In this document: piece by piece, positions 11,440 through 22,079 of the stretch
Position numbering within the stretch: the first letter of the stretch is position 1
How the letters are laid out: each line of letters begins with the position of its first letter
From: Ligula intestinalis
Taxonomy: Eukaryota > Platyhelminthes > Cestoda > Diphyllobothriidea > Diphyllobothriidae
Length of the DNA stretch: 64,000 bases
Reading direction: 5' to 3'
Assembly: GCA_036362985.1 (NCBI GenBank)
Contig: JAYGXS010000003.1
Coordinates: 85,075,469 to 85,139,468 of the forward strand
Translations under genes and position numbers: made by a program
Notes under the pieces: model-generated
What the model was told of the DNA's origin: nothing
The model's database searches: none
The model's input: only the letters and a program-made list of their open reading frames with translations

Positions 11440-13575
11440 ATCCTTTGTTATCTATTATTCCGCTATTTATCATCTATTTTAATTGAGTCAATAGAGTGGC
11501 CTTGAGTTTGTATTTTAGGTTTTGCGGTTTTAAATGGGTTATTTGGTTCGTGGCAGCGCCGGCTGATCGGCTATATTGTGCGTCGCAACGTTAGACATGC
11601 AAGGGCCTAGTAGTACTTGGCTTCTAGTTGGAATAAAACGAGTATGTTCACTTTTCCTGTAAATTTCATGGGTTTTAAGCCGGCAATACGTTCGTCCTTC
11701 CGAATTTATATAACGCACACTATCTATTGTAAACTACAGCTATAGGTTTCAATTCAATATGTGCGTTGAATTTAACAGTAGTGTTCAATTGGCTTGCTTA
11801 AAGCTAACCATTTGATGTAGAGCTAGCCGATGCCTTCTGATTTCGTTTTCCGCCGTGGCTCCCGTAAAGTGGTTTGTAAGGCTTCTTCCAGTCATTGGCG
11901 AGATGAACGTTGGTGGGCGTTCCACAGCGGTTGAACACTTAACATTAGCGCAAGCCAGCCTAACCTAAAACCACTTCGTACACTCTGCTGTCAAACAGTG
12001 CTCACGCGTTCAAAACATAAATCATATCCTGTTCTTTGCATCTGCAAATTGGCATTTTGTGTTTAACTTGCTGACTGGATTACATGGTCACGCTTGTTTG
12101 AAGTCTGCGTTTGGTCTCCTATAGGTACGCTGCCGGCTGTACCGTCTTTGTGCTAGCCGACCATACTGTGTTGGGACGCAGTATTTCTTTCAGTGTTTTC
12201 TAAGGCAGGTAGCTTTCGAAGGAAGAAAATGCTCGCTTTGTGATGCATGGCAGGATGGAAACTCCCTTGTGGGCCACGCGCCGCCCGAGTGTACTTCCCC
12301 ATGAGAAACCTAAGGGGTAATTGTATAATTTAATGCTAACACTTACAGAAGATGTCCAGAAAAAGGAACATCGGTCATGTCGTAGATTCGTGCATCATGC
12401 TTTGGCCTTTTTTGTGTCGAGGATGGTCGTTGCCATTAGGTGCAAGAATGTCTGACATCTCGGTCTAGCCCTTATAAAAAGTAGTGATGATAAAGCATGT
12501 ATATATAGAAAGTAAAGAATAGAAATTAAGAAGAATAACGAGCTGGCTGTAGACTATTTATGTTAATGTAAAGTAATGAGTTATTAGTAAAACAGGAGGG
12601 GTACCGAGAAAAAAGCGAACTAGCTAGTTACACATAATTTCCGTTAATATAGGGTTAATGAGTAGAAAAAGAGGGTTAGCGAAAAAAAAGAATACCAAAG
12701 ATCTGTAGAAACGGTTCATATGGAGTGAGAAGTGGTCGCTAACTATCAGTCAGATACCGCTGGGAATTGCAGAACTGCTGGCATAATGCACACAAAACGA
12801 ATGGGCCCCTTGGCACTTAAATCTACAATTTATTTATTTATAAATCCGATATGTCCTCAACCGCCTGTTGGCATAATGCCAGCACAAAGTGCCCTGCCAA
12901 ATCCAGGATTATACCGATATATTTATATCAGTATTATGTCGGGTAATTTATGACAGCTTTATACCGGCATGTTTCTGCCTACATTATCGTGATTTATGTG
13001 CGCTACGCTCATGCTCATCCAAGAAGGGCCTCGCCAGCTCGTTTTAAACACACGCATCATATAACGTAAATCTAGCTTGCCATTCCCCTTGCTTAAAGTC
13101 CAATTTGTGAGATTACGGCAGACCGTGTTCAGTTTCGCTTGGGGAGCGTATCTACGAATATATTATTTTTTTAAACACATTGACGCATGAACACCGCCGT
13201 ATGCTCCGTGTGTAAGGGACCAAGCTCCTTGTAGTTTAATGTTTGCATCCTTCAATATATAGTCAGATTTGGGTATATTTAAGTCCCTTTCATTGCAGCT
13301 GTCCCAGGGGCAATATTCTGGCATAATGTCCGTGTAATTCTGGCATGTGCAGGCCCGCACGCATGTTACCGGCATAAATTGGTCTACTACTTACTGGAAA
13401 AATTATCTATATATTGCGCTCAATATCAGTTTAGTCTCTAAGCAAAGTGTCTGCATGAATCTTACGGTATCTCCACCCAATGGTAACCGTTGCCATCTTT
13501 TTCAGTAGTGTAAGATGGTACGTGTCGTTTCTTTGACCAGCATAAACTGAACCTCCAGTAAGTAGGATGAATGTA
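11440..13575 (+). repeat. Diverged third copy of the segment duplicated at 28.9-31.2 kb and 37.4-39.6 kb
   Basis: Landmarks recur in the same order in all three places: GGCCTTGAGTTTG (11,499), CATGCAAGGGCC (11,597), GCTTCTAGTTGGAATAAAAC (~11,620), AAGTGGTTTGTAAGGCTTC (~11,870), and the CCGCC-rich stretch near 13,190. The match to copies A and B is patchy with indels, so it is older than the A/B duplication. The exon-1 sequence at 28,609 and 37,103 has no counterpart here. An insertion-like stretch at 12,800-12,840 resembles a retrotransposon tail (GGGCCCCTTGG...). Confidence 0.7.
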
Positions 13576-14130
13576 ATCGAAAGTGTGGTAATAAAATAAC
13601 ACTGCAACTCCTTATCAGGAACCAGAGCATTATTTGGTGAATGCTACAGTCGTAAGTCGGCGTAGAAATCTAAAACCTTAATACTCAAGCCAAGCAACCT
13701 AAGCGAAAACCCGGCGTTGAACAGCATGGGGCACTTTGATTGGCTGATAGGGGCTGACAAAATCCAAATTTATTGCAAGTATTTACACTTTTGATTTTTA
13801 GCTGCTTTTTAATACAACTTGAGAGAACTGGTGTGTTATGCTTGTTAACTCTTCCGTGTATTATGGGGTCTTTACTATGGCTAGTTGACATCGCTAAAAC
13901 AATTCATGCAGACTTTGATTAGTACAGGGAAATAGTTATTTTATTTCCGATGGCCTTTCCATAATCTACTGATGCGAATCTTGAAGGCTCCATAAAATCT
14001 ATTTGTCCGCTTTTGAATATACATCTCTGGTAATATCGTGACTTGAAATCCATCGAGCCCGAATTGTTATTGGGAAGGATCTTATACATATATTTCATAA
14101 GTTTACTTGTTGCACATTTCCCTTTCACAG

Positions 14131-14175
14131 GAAGAAGTAAACCCTGGAGAACAGTGGGTCTTGCGTCCTCATAAG
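14131..14175 (+). CDS. Copy 1 exon, 45 nt, phase 0-0
   Basis: CCTTTCACAG precedes it and GTAATG follows. It encodes EEVNPGEQWVLRPHK, 12 of 15 residues shared with the copy 2 exon at 41,830-41,874. Confidence 0.7.
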
Positions 14176-17100
14176 GTAATGTCTACGGTCCGTTGTATTT
14201 GTGTTTTTAAATATTATTATTTTTTGTCGTATCAGCATTACCTTTAATTATTTTTAATGTTTTACAGGTAGAAGAAGTTCCAAACACAGAGACCATGTAT
14301 CAGCATCACAAGGTAATTCTCATAGTCTGTGGTAGGTCTGTACTGCATTTAGGCCTCAGAATCATTATCGTCAAATCGAATCGTATGAATTATTTACCCT
14401 TACATTTTATTGGTTTTAGTCACAACGTGGAAATCGGCGACTGTATGCCGAGCAAGACTCGAGTGGGTCCAGTGGAAGTGACTGTGTAGGCAACGGGGAT
14501 GAGTGGAAGCCCTCACCGGCGATGTCACCTTCACCAGCTGAGGTGAACCACGATAGACTGACATCAACAATCCCCTCAAGTGTTCCAACAGAGGATTTCG
14601 CGGTAAAATGCTTATCTATTCCCACGAAAACCTCTGATCCAACAAGTGCGTTTTTGTTTTATCACTTCTTATCCTCACAGGGATGCAGTACTCGACGGTA
14701 GAGGAAACTACTGTTGAAGAACATAAAAACCAGTTAGAAGGTGATCGAATTTTTTTGAGTGGTGGTATTTTTGCCTTTTCGTTACTCTGTGTTACAGTGT
14801 CCTCCAGTGCAGTTCACACGGTGTATGCGTTGTCTTTTTATTGATATGAATCTGGTCTTGGAAGTCTTGCGAAAAATAATAACGGGTCGTAATTATTGTG
14901 TTCTACGGGGTCACTGGCATAGAACTGAATTTAAAGAATATGTCTGTACAATAAGGAGGTCTTTGAAACCCGCCCGGTGCAGTCGGCCTGCGCAGCCATT
15001 ATGATAAATGATAAGGTATCCTCGTCACCTGACCATTTCTGATTGTTCCTGAATTCGTTACGTGCATTGCAAAATGTCGTTCTGTTCACAGAGACCATCC
15101 ATTTGTTACCTAAAAAGAATTCTACTGGTATCTGGAATTTATTTTATTGCTTTCTGCCAATATTTAAGCAAACAAGAATAGCAGTCCAGTCCTTCGTCTT
15201 TTGATTTTTTGTTTGTTTTACAGCCGTGCGCGGGTATACCTGTAAATTCTGTGGCAAGGCCTTTGCGAAGAACATGCTGCTGAAGCATGTCAACGGCGTC
15301 CACGAAAGTACGTGCACTTTTCTGATCAGTGGATCCCCAATTCTCATGGCATTTTTTAATGTGTTGACTACCTGCACTACCCTTTTTCTCCTTTATGACT
15401 ATCGTGAACGTAAACACAGTCTATGCATTCTGTTTGAAGCACGGATAGCACTAGGGCTTGCCAGTCTGCCACCTATCTATTCACACTCTAATGCATCCTA
15501 TAATTGGCTTACTTTGTCTACCGTTAGAAACGCTGTTAGGATAATGAGTTGGGGATGGTGTTAAAGTTGCATTGCTGTGGGACTTAGTACCACAGGGCTC
15601 TGTCAGAAATATTTTCATTTGACACGATTAACTGAAAGAACTCCATTAAGGGTGATTTCACCGGCTGCTTTTCTGTTTCCTCTGTGTGTTGTGTGGTAGC
15701 AGTGAAACATTTTTGAACAATTTTACGCCTACATCTATAACTTTCATTAGCCTCGAAAGTGAAAAAAAGCCCTAGGACCATCTAAACCTAACTATTTGTT
15801 GTTCTTTTGTTTCAGAGCTGCGAAACTTCCCGTGTGATATTTGTGGGGCTTCTTTCATGCACAGCGGAAAGCTGAAGTTGCACGTGAACGCAGTGCACGA
15901 AAGTACGCCTCTTTATCTGCGAGCTAACACTTCATCTTTTGGCTTGATCTATGTTTATGATAATTTGCTTAGAAGAGGCCTCGACGTAGGCCCTATCGCC
16001 GTGTCAGGCAGTGCCTGGCTTGTTGAAAGTTTAGGACAGTGCTCTGGTGCTTGTAATTCTCGTCTGCCTTCACTCGGGATTGCAATATTTGAGGAAATGA
16101 AAGTGAGTCCATGGCGTGTTGTCATTGCAGTAGCGAGGGCGAGCCCTTTGTCTCCCACGCATTGACTTCAGTGATCTCCATGTGCAGTTATCTTCTTAGG
16201 ATATAGGGCAGACCGCCTTGTTTGTTGCTGCCCGTTTCCCTCTCCTGTTTAGCTGATGATACGAACCATCTCTATTTAGCCGACAAACGAAACCATCTGT
16301 ACGAATGTCGTGAAGTCGTTGATTCAGAAACGTAAATTTTTGGAATATTACTTGATGTAGAGTTTGGAAGCATAGTCTTCTAGCCTGATATTTTGCTAGT
16401 ATTTTGGTTTTTCTTCTTATAGGTTATCCATTTTCATTATCCTTGCACGTAAAAGAAGCCTTGATGCAAGTAAAATAAGTCTCTGGTACAGTAAAAACTC
16501 TTAGTATGCTGTTTTCGATTGTTTCAGATCTGCGGAACTTCCCTTGCGATATTTGTGGCCACTTGTCCAAACACAAGGCAGCCCTGAAGACGCACGTCAA
16601 CGCTGTGCACAAAAGTACGTTTCATCTTGCTTGTTTTTTTCGAGTTTTCTGCTCGTCTTTCTGCCTCCTCTGTTTGCCAATACTTTCCTGGAATACGCAA
16701 TTAACTGATGAATTGGAGAGGGAAGAGAAAGAGAACGAGTTAGGATTGGCCCTCAGGAATTATACCTCGTGCCAAATTAGTGCATTTCCCTTTGTCTGGT
16801 AGATGTTGTGAGGACCAGGACATGTGTGGCCCGCGTAGACAGTATGCTGACTATCTCGTCTGATTGTCTCGACCTTATATTTTCGTCTGGCAGGTTTTAT
16901 GATTCTCTTGCTCCCCTGCCGGCGGTGTCAGAGACGCGGACTGGTTTTTTTGGTCAGATTAGGTTTGATGCATGGGGGCTATGGTTAGGGTCAGGGCTAG
17001 GGGGGTGACGTCTAGGTATGGGGCACATAAATAGGATTGCCATTGGCAATCATTTGACCTCGACTTGCTTATTTTAAGTTTTTCTTGTAGACTCCCAACT

Positions 17101-17275
17101 ACCATTATCTTCTAACGTGAAAGAAGCCTTAGGGCAAGTTAACCCAGTCAATGGTACAGTGAATTTTCTTAGTGTTTTTTTGTTTCAGATCTGCGGAACT
17201 TCACTTGCGATATTTGTGGGCATTCTTTTCACCAGAAGACAGGCCTGAATAAGCACATCAACACTGTGCACCAAA
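14131..17275 (+). CDS. C2H2 zinc-finger gene copy 1, incomplete (8 exons visible)
   Basis: Exons that splice in frame: 14,131-14,175, 14,268-14,312, 14,420-14,645, 14,681-14,740, then single-finger exons 15,224-15,307, 15,816-15,902, 16,528-16,614 and 17,189-17,275. All have AG acceptors and GT donors. The first part encodes a short acidic/serine-rich region (GSSGSDCVGNGDEWKPSP). C2H2 fingers normally bind DNA in the nucleus; the target is unknown. No exon 1 like that of copies A and B was found upstream. The 100-N gap at 17,434 falls where the next finger's acceptor is expected from copy 2, so the 3' end is missing rather than shown to be lost. Finger 1 has a 3-nt deletion. It may be a functional gene or a decaying paralogue. 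Confidence 0.65.
14268..14312 (+). CDS. Copy 1 exon, 45 nt, phase 0-0
   Basis: Acceptor TTTTACAG, donor GTAATT. It encodes VEEVPNTETMYQHHK. It has the same length, phase and terminal H-K as the preceding exon, so the two probably arose by exon duplication. Counterpart in copy 2: 41,967-42,011. Confidence 0.68.
14420..14645 (+). CDS. Copy 1 acidic/serine-rich exon, phase 0-1
   Basis: Acceptor TTTTAG. It is open throughout in the phase given by the previous exon. The product begins SQRGNRRLYAEQDSSGSSGS and continues with DEWKPSP and several SP pairs. The donor GTGCGT at 14,646 is a poor match and is chosen because it leaves phase 1, as the following exons need. Copy 2 extends the exon by a few codons to a GTACGT donor. 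Confidence 0.6.
14681..14740 (+). CDS. Copy 1 linker exon, 60 nt, phase 1-1
   Basis: Acceptor ATCCTCACAG, donor GTGATC. In phase 1 it encodes MQYSTVEETTVEEHKNQLE and joins cleanly to finger 1. The equivalent place in copy 2 (about 42,380-42,440) has diverged and would hit a stop, so copy 2 probably skips it. Confidence 0.5.
15224..15307 (+). CDS. Copy 1 finger 1 exon, 84 nt, atypical spacing
   Basis: Acceptor TTTTACAG, donor GTACGT. It encodes YTCKFCGKAFAKNMLLKH followed by VNGVH. One codon is missing relative to the other finger exons, giving C-x2-C-x11-H-x4-H instead of x12, within the helix. The frame is kept. The finger may fold poorly. Confidence 0.8.
15816..15902 (+). CDS. Copy 1 finger 2 exon, 87 nt
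   Basis: Acceptor TTTGTTTCAG, donor GTACGC. It encodes FPCDICGASFMHSGKLKLH then VNAVH, a regular C-x2-C-x12-H-x4-H finger. Phase 1 on both sides. Inferred contact positions -1/2/3/6 are H, G, K, L. Confidence 0.85.
16528..16614 (+). CDS. Copy 1 finger 3 exon, 87 nt, core residue replaced
   Basis: Acceptor TTGTTTCAG, donor GTACGT. It encodes FPCDICGHLSKHKAALKTH then VNAVH. The spacing is regular, but the usual core Phe four residues after the second Cys is Ser. Inferred helix contacts are H, A, A, T. Confidence 0.82.
17189..17275 (+). CDS. Copy 1 finger 4 exon, 87 nt
   Basis: Acceptor TTGTTTCAG, donor GTACGG. It encodes FTCDICGHSFHQKTGLNKH then INTVH. It is most like finger 6 of copy 2 (46,256-46,342), including the following intron, up to the assembly gap. 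Confidence 0.85.
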
Positions 17276-17433
17276 GTACGGCTCTTTTTCTTCCAATTCA
17301 CCCCTCATCTTTTTTTGCCTGCTCGCTGTTTGTCAATATTTCCTTGTGACACGCAATTTACTGGTGTAGTTGTGACGACAGAGAAAGATAGGCTGGCCGT
17401 AGGCGTTTGCCGGGACACTCACAGTCTCATAGT

Positions 17434-17533
17434 NNNNNNNNNNNNNNNNNNNNNNNNNNNNNNNNNNNNNNNNNNNNNNNNNNNNNNNNNNNNNNNNNNN
17501 NNNNNNNNNNNNNNNNNNNNNNNNNNNNNNNNN
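17434..17533. other. Assembly gap (100 N)
   Basis: The left edge ends in CACAGTCTCATAGT. In copy 2 the same intron reads CACAGTCTCTTAATG and reaches the next finger's acceptor about 30 nt later. The right edge starts inside a family A RT with no element start. The 100-N size is probably nominal and the join may be wrong. Confidence 0.97.
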
Positions 17534-19175
17534 AGTAAAGCTTTTGACAAGGTGCCTCATAGGCGCCTTTTAGTGAAACTGGAAGCCCTAGGCATCAGGC
17601 CTCCCCTCCTCGATTTCATTGCCTCCTACCTGTCTAACCGCAGCCAGAAGGTCTTAGTAGGCAATAGCTACTCGATGCCTCAGCCGATAACGAGTGGTGT
17701 ATTACAAGGCACGGTTTTAGGTCCCCTCCTTTTCATTCTTTACATAAATGAAATTTCAACAGTGCTAAATAATTCGGAAAATTTCATTTATGCTGATGAC
17801 CTTAAGTGTATTTACTCATTTTCTAAGGACACGGCCAGTAGTTGTGTTGATAAAGTTAACGCAGACTTGCGTACTCTATCAAGTTGGAGCGCAACATGGC
17901 AGATGGAGTTTTCTCCATCAAAATGTAGTTTCTTGAGTTTTGGTCCCGCAAGGCTTCCTGGACCAATTATCTTCCAAAATAGTCCACTGTTAGAAAGATC
18001 TACGATCAAGGATTTGGGTCTTACTTACACGAATAAGCTTGCATTATCACCTCATGCAGATCGAATTTCTGCCAAGGCCGCACAGATATGTGGGTTTATA
18101 TCGCATAACTTTTTCCTTCCAGAAATGAAGTTAAAACTATACCGCATGTTTGTTCTTCCTATACTAGAATACTGCTGCCCGCTTTTTGGCCTCATGACCC
18201 AGCATGACCGTAGTAAGATTGAAAAGGTTCAGCGAGTTTTCACTCGTAAAATATTTTCTGTTTCTGGGTCTGGTATGTGTTATACAGATAGATGTCAATT
18301 AGCAAACATGAAATTTCTTTGGATAAGAAGACTCGAAGCTGGTCTATGCTTTCTGTTTCGCGTTAACAATAGTCCTAATCTCCCACAAATTAACGCTCTC
18401 CTTCCAGTTGACCGACCTTACGCCACTCGTAACTCTTCCATGATAATTTTACCACCCCGTAGCTCCACATCTAACCGTTCTCGCTTTTTTACCTCCAAAT
18501 ATGCTTTTATTTGGAACAACCTTCCTCTCGATATTAGACTGTCTTCTACACTGTCGATTTTTAAAGGCAAATTATATAAGCATTTAAATTTAGAGGAAAT
18601 AAAGTCGTTACTGTCTGTTTCCTTTCCAAACACGCAAGTTGTAGATTTTGAAAAGGGTCCTCCTGGCATTTGAAGCTCTTCCCAGGATACTAAAATGGTT
18701 TCTAAATATGTTAGCATTTCCCTCTGCAGAGTCAAGCATCACTTCCAAGGGCTGCGAATTCTTCTCCGTTTTTGCAACCTTCGTTGTGGTCTTCGCGATT
18801 GGCTCTGGAATCTGGTGGGTCGCAACTCGATGACGTTGCCTTGACTTCTACTGCCTTCTCCTGCCTTCCGGATGACCCCTTCCTAACTCAACGATATATT
18901 ATTTTTTCCCATGACCATAAACGTCCCGAACCCTCAACATCAGGTCCCAAACTAACCACATCAAACCCTTTTACCTATTAAGGCAGTTTTTTCTCCTAAA
19001 CTTTTTTTGAACTCGGTGGCCCGCTGAACTCATCCACCGATCTAGGAGTTTTTTTTACTGCCGATGACAATTATTTATAAGAGTTCGCTGCTTATCATTA
19101 TTATTTTTATTTTCACGATAGCACTAAGTTTGTAACGACAGGGCCCCTTGGGCCTTAAATATACAAATTATTAAA
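17534..19175 (+). mobile_element. Family A (subtype 1) retrotransposon, RT palm to 3' end
   Basis: The ORF enters from the gap at SKAFDKVPHRR and stays open to a TGA at 18,671-18,673, about 380 codons. Visible RT blocks are SGVLQGTVLGPLLFILYINE (~17,694) and YADDLKC (~17,788) with both catalytic Asp. It continues through the thumb and C-terminal region (LEYCCPLFGLM, LPPRSSTSNRSRFF). RT motif A's Asp lies in the gap. The 3' UTR holds the U-rich stem at 18,982-19,062 and ends with the GGGCCCCTTGGGCC hairpin at ~19,142 and an ATT-rich tail. The ORF is unusually intact, so this copy is young. Clade CR1/Jockey-like by motif, not tested by phylogeny. Confidence 0.88.
18982..19062 (+). promoter_or_regulatory. 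3' UTR stem with U-rich internal loop (ENE-like), family A1
   Basis: The lower stem is GGCAGT / ACTGCC. The internal loop has T tracts at 18,987-18,992 and 19,049-19,056. The next stem is CTCCTA (18,993-18,998) / TAGGAG (19,043-19,048). An upper hairpin is TCGGTGG / CCACCGA with a 14-nt loop. Confidence 0.55.
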
Positions 19176-19197
19176 TATACAAATTATTATTATTAAT

Positions 19198-21770
19198 CTT
19201 AAGTATTGCTTGATTGCAGGCGATTTTAACCTTCCTGACGTGCAATGGTTTCCACCATCCGGTCCTTTAAAGCTTGAGAGGAGCAAACATACTCGACCTA
19301 AGTTTTTGTAGGGGATGCAAACCACTTTCAATGTCATCCTTAGACGCACTTGGGAGTTCAGACCATCCTACAGTTGTTAGTGAACTAGAACTGGAGGCGG
19401 ATGAAACATTTTCCCAAAAGTATAGTTTTTATCATGACTTTCAATCAGTAAACACGGCTGACCTACTGGCACATCTAAACGCTCTTGACTGGTCTGAATT
19501 TTTCCAATGTTTGGATGTATATGTTTGTACCGATGCACTGTACAAAGTGTTGGATCCACTCATCCTCCACTTTGTTCCCCGTAAGAAAGTAATACATGTC
19601 AAGGATGAAGTGTACCTTCCTCTGTCTTTCCGTCGTAGGCTGTGTAATCTCTCTCGTCGTTTGCATCGGCAGAACGACACTTCCGTTCTGCCCTTGATCA
19701 CACTGATCTTTGAGCAGGCCAAGAATCTCTCCGAAGAAAAGCAGATAGCCGAAGAGGCTCACTTCGCTGAAAATCCTTCCCTTTATGTTGCGAAACTCTT
19801 TTCGCGTACAGTAAAAGCGTAGAGGAAAACGCAACACCCCATACTTCAAGATGCTTTAGGAAACCCCATAGCTGACGCTAAGTTGACCGCCGATAGCTTC
19901 AATGCGTTCCTATCCAAAACTTTTAGTGAAAGCTCGTTCGCTGCACCTCCTGTTATCCAGGCTTGGACGGGTGCCATACTCGAAACCATAAGTTTTACCG
20001 TCTGGGATGTGACTGTAGCCATTCGTCGTTATCGTCAATCCTATAGTCCAGGATCAGATGGCATCCCAGTTAGCATTCTAAAAGCTGAAGCGAATGATAT
20101 CTTTCCGTCTATTCTTTGTTAGGTATTTAATCTTGCTCTTGAGAGCGAAACCTTTATTTCGTTGTGGAAGGAATCGCACATAATGGCTATTCGCAAGCAT
20201 GGCCGATCGACGTCATTCGACAACTTTAGGCCAATAAATACACTTCTCGCAGCCTCGAAGATCTTGGAGACCTTAATCAAAGAAAAGATGATGAGTCACT
20301 TGACAGAGAACAACCTGCTCAATACAGCTCAACATGGCTTTATCGAGAAACGATCTTGTGACACCTGTCAGATCTCTCTCTTTGATTATGTGCTGCAATC
20401 TAGAGACAGCGGTTTTGCCACTTATAGCGTCTATTTTGATTTTACTAAGGCCTTTGATCGGGTCGATCATAACCTCCTCCTTCTGAAACTAGCCTCCTTC
20501 GGCATAGGTAGCAAGCCACTGAACTTCATATCTTCCTATTTGGGTGCTCGCACACAACGAGTAAAAATTTCTAATGTTATCTCCAACCCCACGCATGTGA
20601 GGAGTGGAGTTATACAGGGTAGTGTACTGGGTCCGCTCCTATTTTGCCTGTTTGTCAACGACGTTTCAGATTGTTTTCAGTATGGCAGACCCTTCATGTA
20701 CGCTGATGATTTCAAAGTCGCTTATCGATATTAACCGGCAGATCGCAACATCGTGCTCGAGCTGATAAAAAGGATCTTCAGGCCTTCGTCCAGTGCGTGG
20801 CACATGGCGCCTCACCCTTTCATGGCACAAATGTTCCGTTATGGTTGTTGGCGACGATCATCAACCGGAATGAAGCATTGACGGCCACGAACTAAATGTC
20901 CCAGGAGTTATCAAGGATTTGGGCATATCCTACTCTAATAGTCTCAATTTGTCAGAGCACTGTGCCCTGATAGTCTCGAAAGCACGCCGAACCACCGGAT
21001 TTATCCTTAGAAATTTTAAGACTATCAAGGTTAGAACCAGCCTTTATAATGTGTACGTGAGACCTAGTCTTGAATACTGCTCGCCTCTATTCAGTCTTCT
21101 GCGCACTAGTGAACGGAAGAAAATAGAATCGGTGCAGCACTTCTTCACTAGAAGAGTTTTCACTACAGAACACCGTAACTTAACCTACCAACAAAGGTGC
21201 GAACTTATAAAGCTGGATCCCCTATGGCTTCGTCGATTGCAGAAGGGTCTTTTTTACTGTTTAAATTTTTGAATGGTCAAACCTTTAATCCCCTTAGTAC
21301 AATAAGGCAGCTTGAGCACTCTCGACGCGCCAGTCATCGAGACGTATTTTTATTTCTTCCTATGGCACGTACAGTTAAGTACCGGCAATTCTTTTCAGTA
21401 AATGCCATATCAATCTGGAATAAGCTGCCCAAAAGTATTAAAACCCAGCAAAACTACACTATGTTTAAGAGAGCTATAACTAGTTTTCTTCATTCAGGGC
21501 AAGTTTCACGAATTTTGGGTGCTGACTCGGTGGAATCTCTCTTTCACTCTGATGGCGTTCGTGGACTTTGAACCCCGCCAGGCTTCATGCTGAAGATAAT
21601 GCTGCTGAAGCAGCAGCCCGCAGTCTGCTAACCCTTCAGCCGATAGCGCGCAACTTTTGCCGACAACCATTGAAGGAAGACTGAGAACACTGTGTTCTTG
21701 TGCCAACCCTCTCCGTCTGGAACTAATGTTTTTAAACGATATGAAACAGTTCTCCTGCTGATCAGTCAAC
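19198..21770 (+). mobile_element. Family D non-LTR retrotransposon, 5'-truncated, mildly decayed
   Basis: It begins inside the endonuclease domain (GDFNLPDVQW at ~19,220, SSDHPTVVSEL at ~19,355) directly at the ATT tail of the family A1 copy, so D inserted there or abuts it. The linker ORF is 19,274-19,822. The RT follows: PGSDGIPVSILKAEA (~20,047), YFDFTKAFDRVDHNLL (~20,431), SGVIQGSVLGPLLF (~20,602) and MYADDFKVAY (~20,696) with the Asp pair intact. In-frame stops at 19,822, 20,122 and 20,734 and a shift near 21,240 break the ORF. The coding part ends near 21,571; the 3' limit is uncertain. Confidence 0.87.
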
Positions 21771-21798
21771 TCAGCTTACAACTGTACATTTGAAGGCA

Positions 21799-21914
21799 GG
21801 TTTTTTTAACTTGAAACAAACTCCCTATCTCGCCCAGAATTGACAAAACAAAAAACCTGAAACAAAACCAATACTGGCTACAACATAGGGAGTTTGTTTT
21901 AGGTTTTTTCCTGT
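21799..21914. repeat. Imperfect inverted repeat, ~30-bp arms
   Basis: ACAAACTCCCTAT near 21,816 is inverted as ATAGGGAGTTTGT near 21,885, with T-rich extensions on the outer sides and a ~56-nt spacer. It could be a small MITE remnant or simple hairpin; no target duplication was identified. Confidence 0.45.
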
Positions 21915-22079
21915 CTTCGAGGTGTTGGAAGGCGCCCAAGAGGTGCATTACCAACTCTTTACAATTGCCTGTAAACTGGCATGATAAACATATTATAAAT
22001 CAGGTTCCAAGGAGGCTATAACTCCCGTATTGGTTGATGCAGCTGGTGGAGGTTTTGCTGTACGTCCTCTTGATGACAA

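Noticed and set aside
12800..12840. A sixth complete retrotransposon end (GGGCCCCTTGGCAC then AT-rich)
   Set aside because: Only one arm of the hairpin pairs well and no element body is visible, so it is left as a possible relic inside the older segment copy.
17315..18673. A single 452-codon ORF starting in the copy 1 intron and running through the N gap into the RT
   Set aside because: The first part is intron sequence after finger 4 and the middle is N. Only the part from 17,534 is real RT sequence; the joined frame is an artefact.
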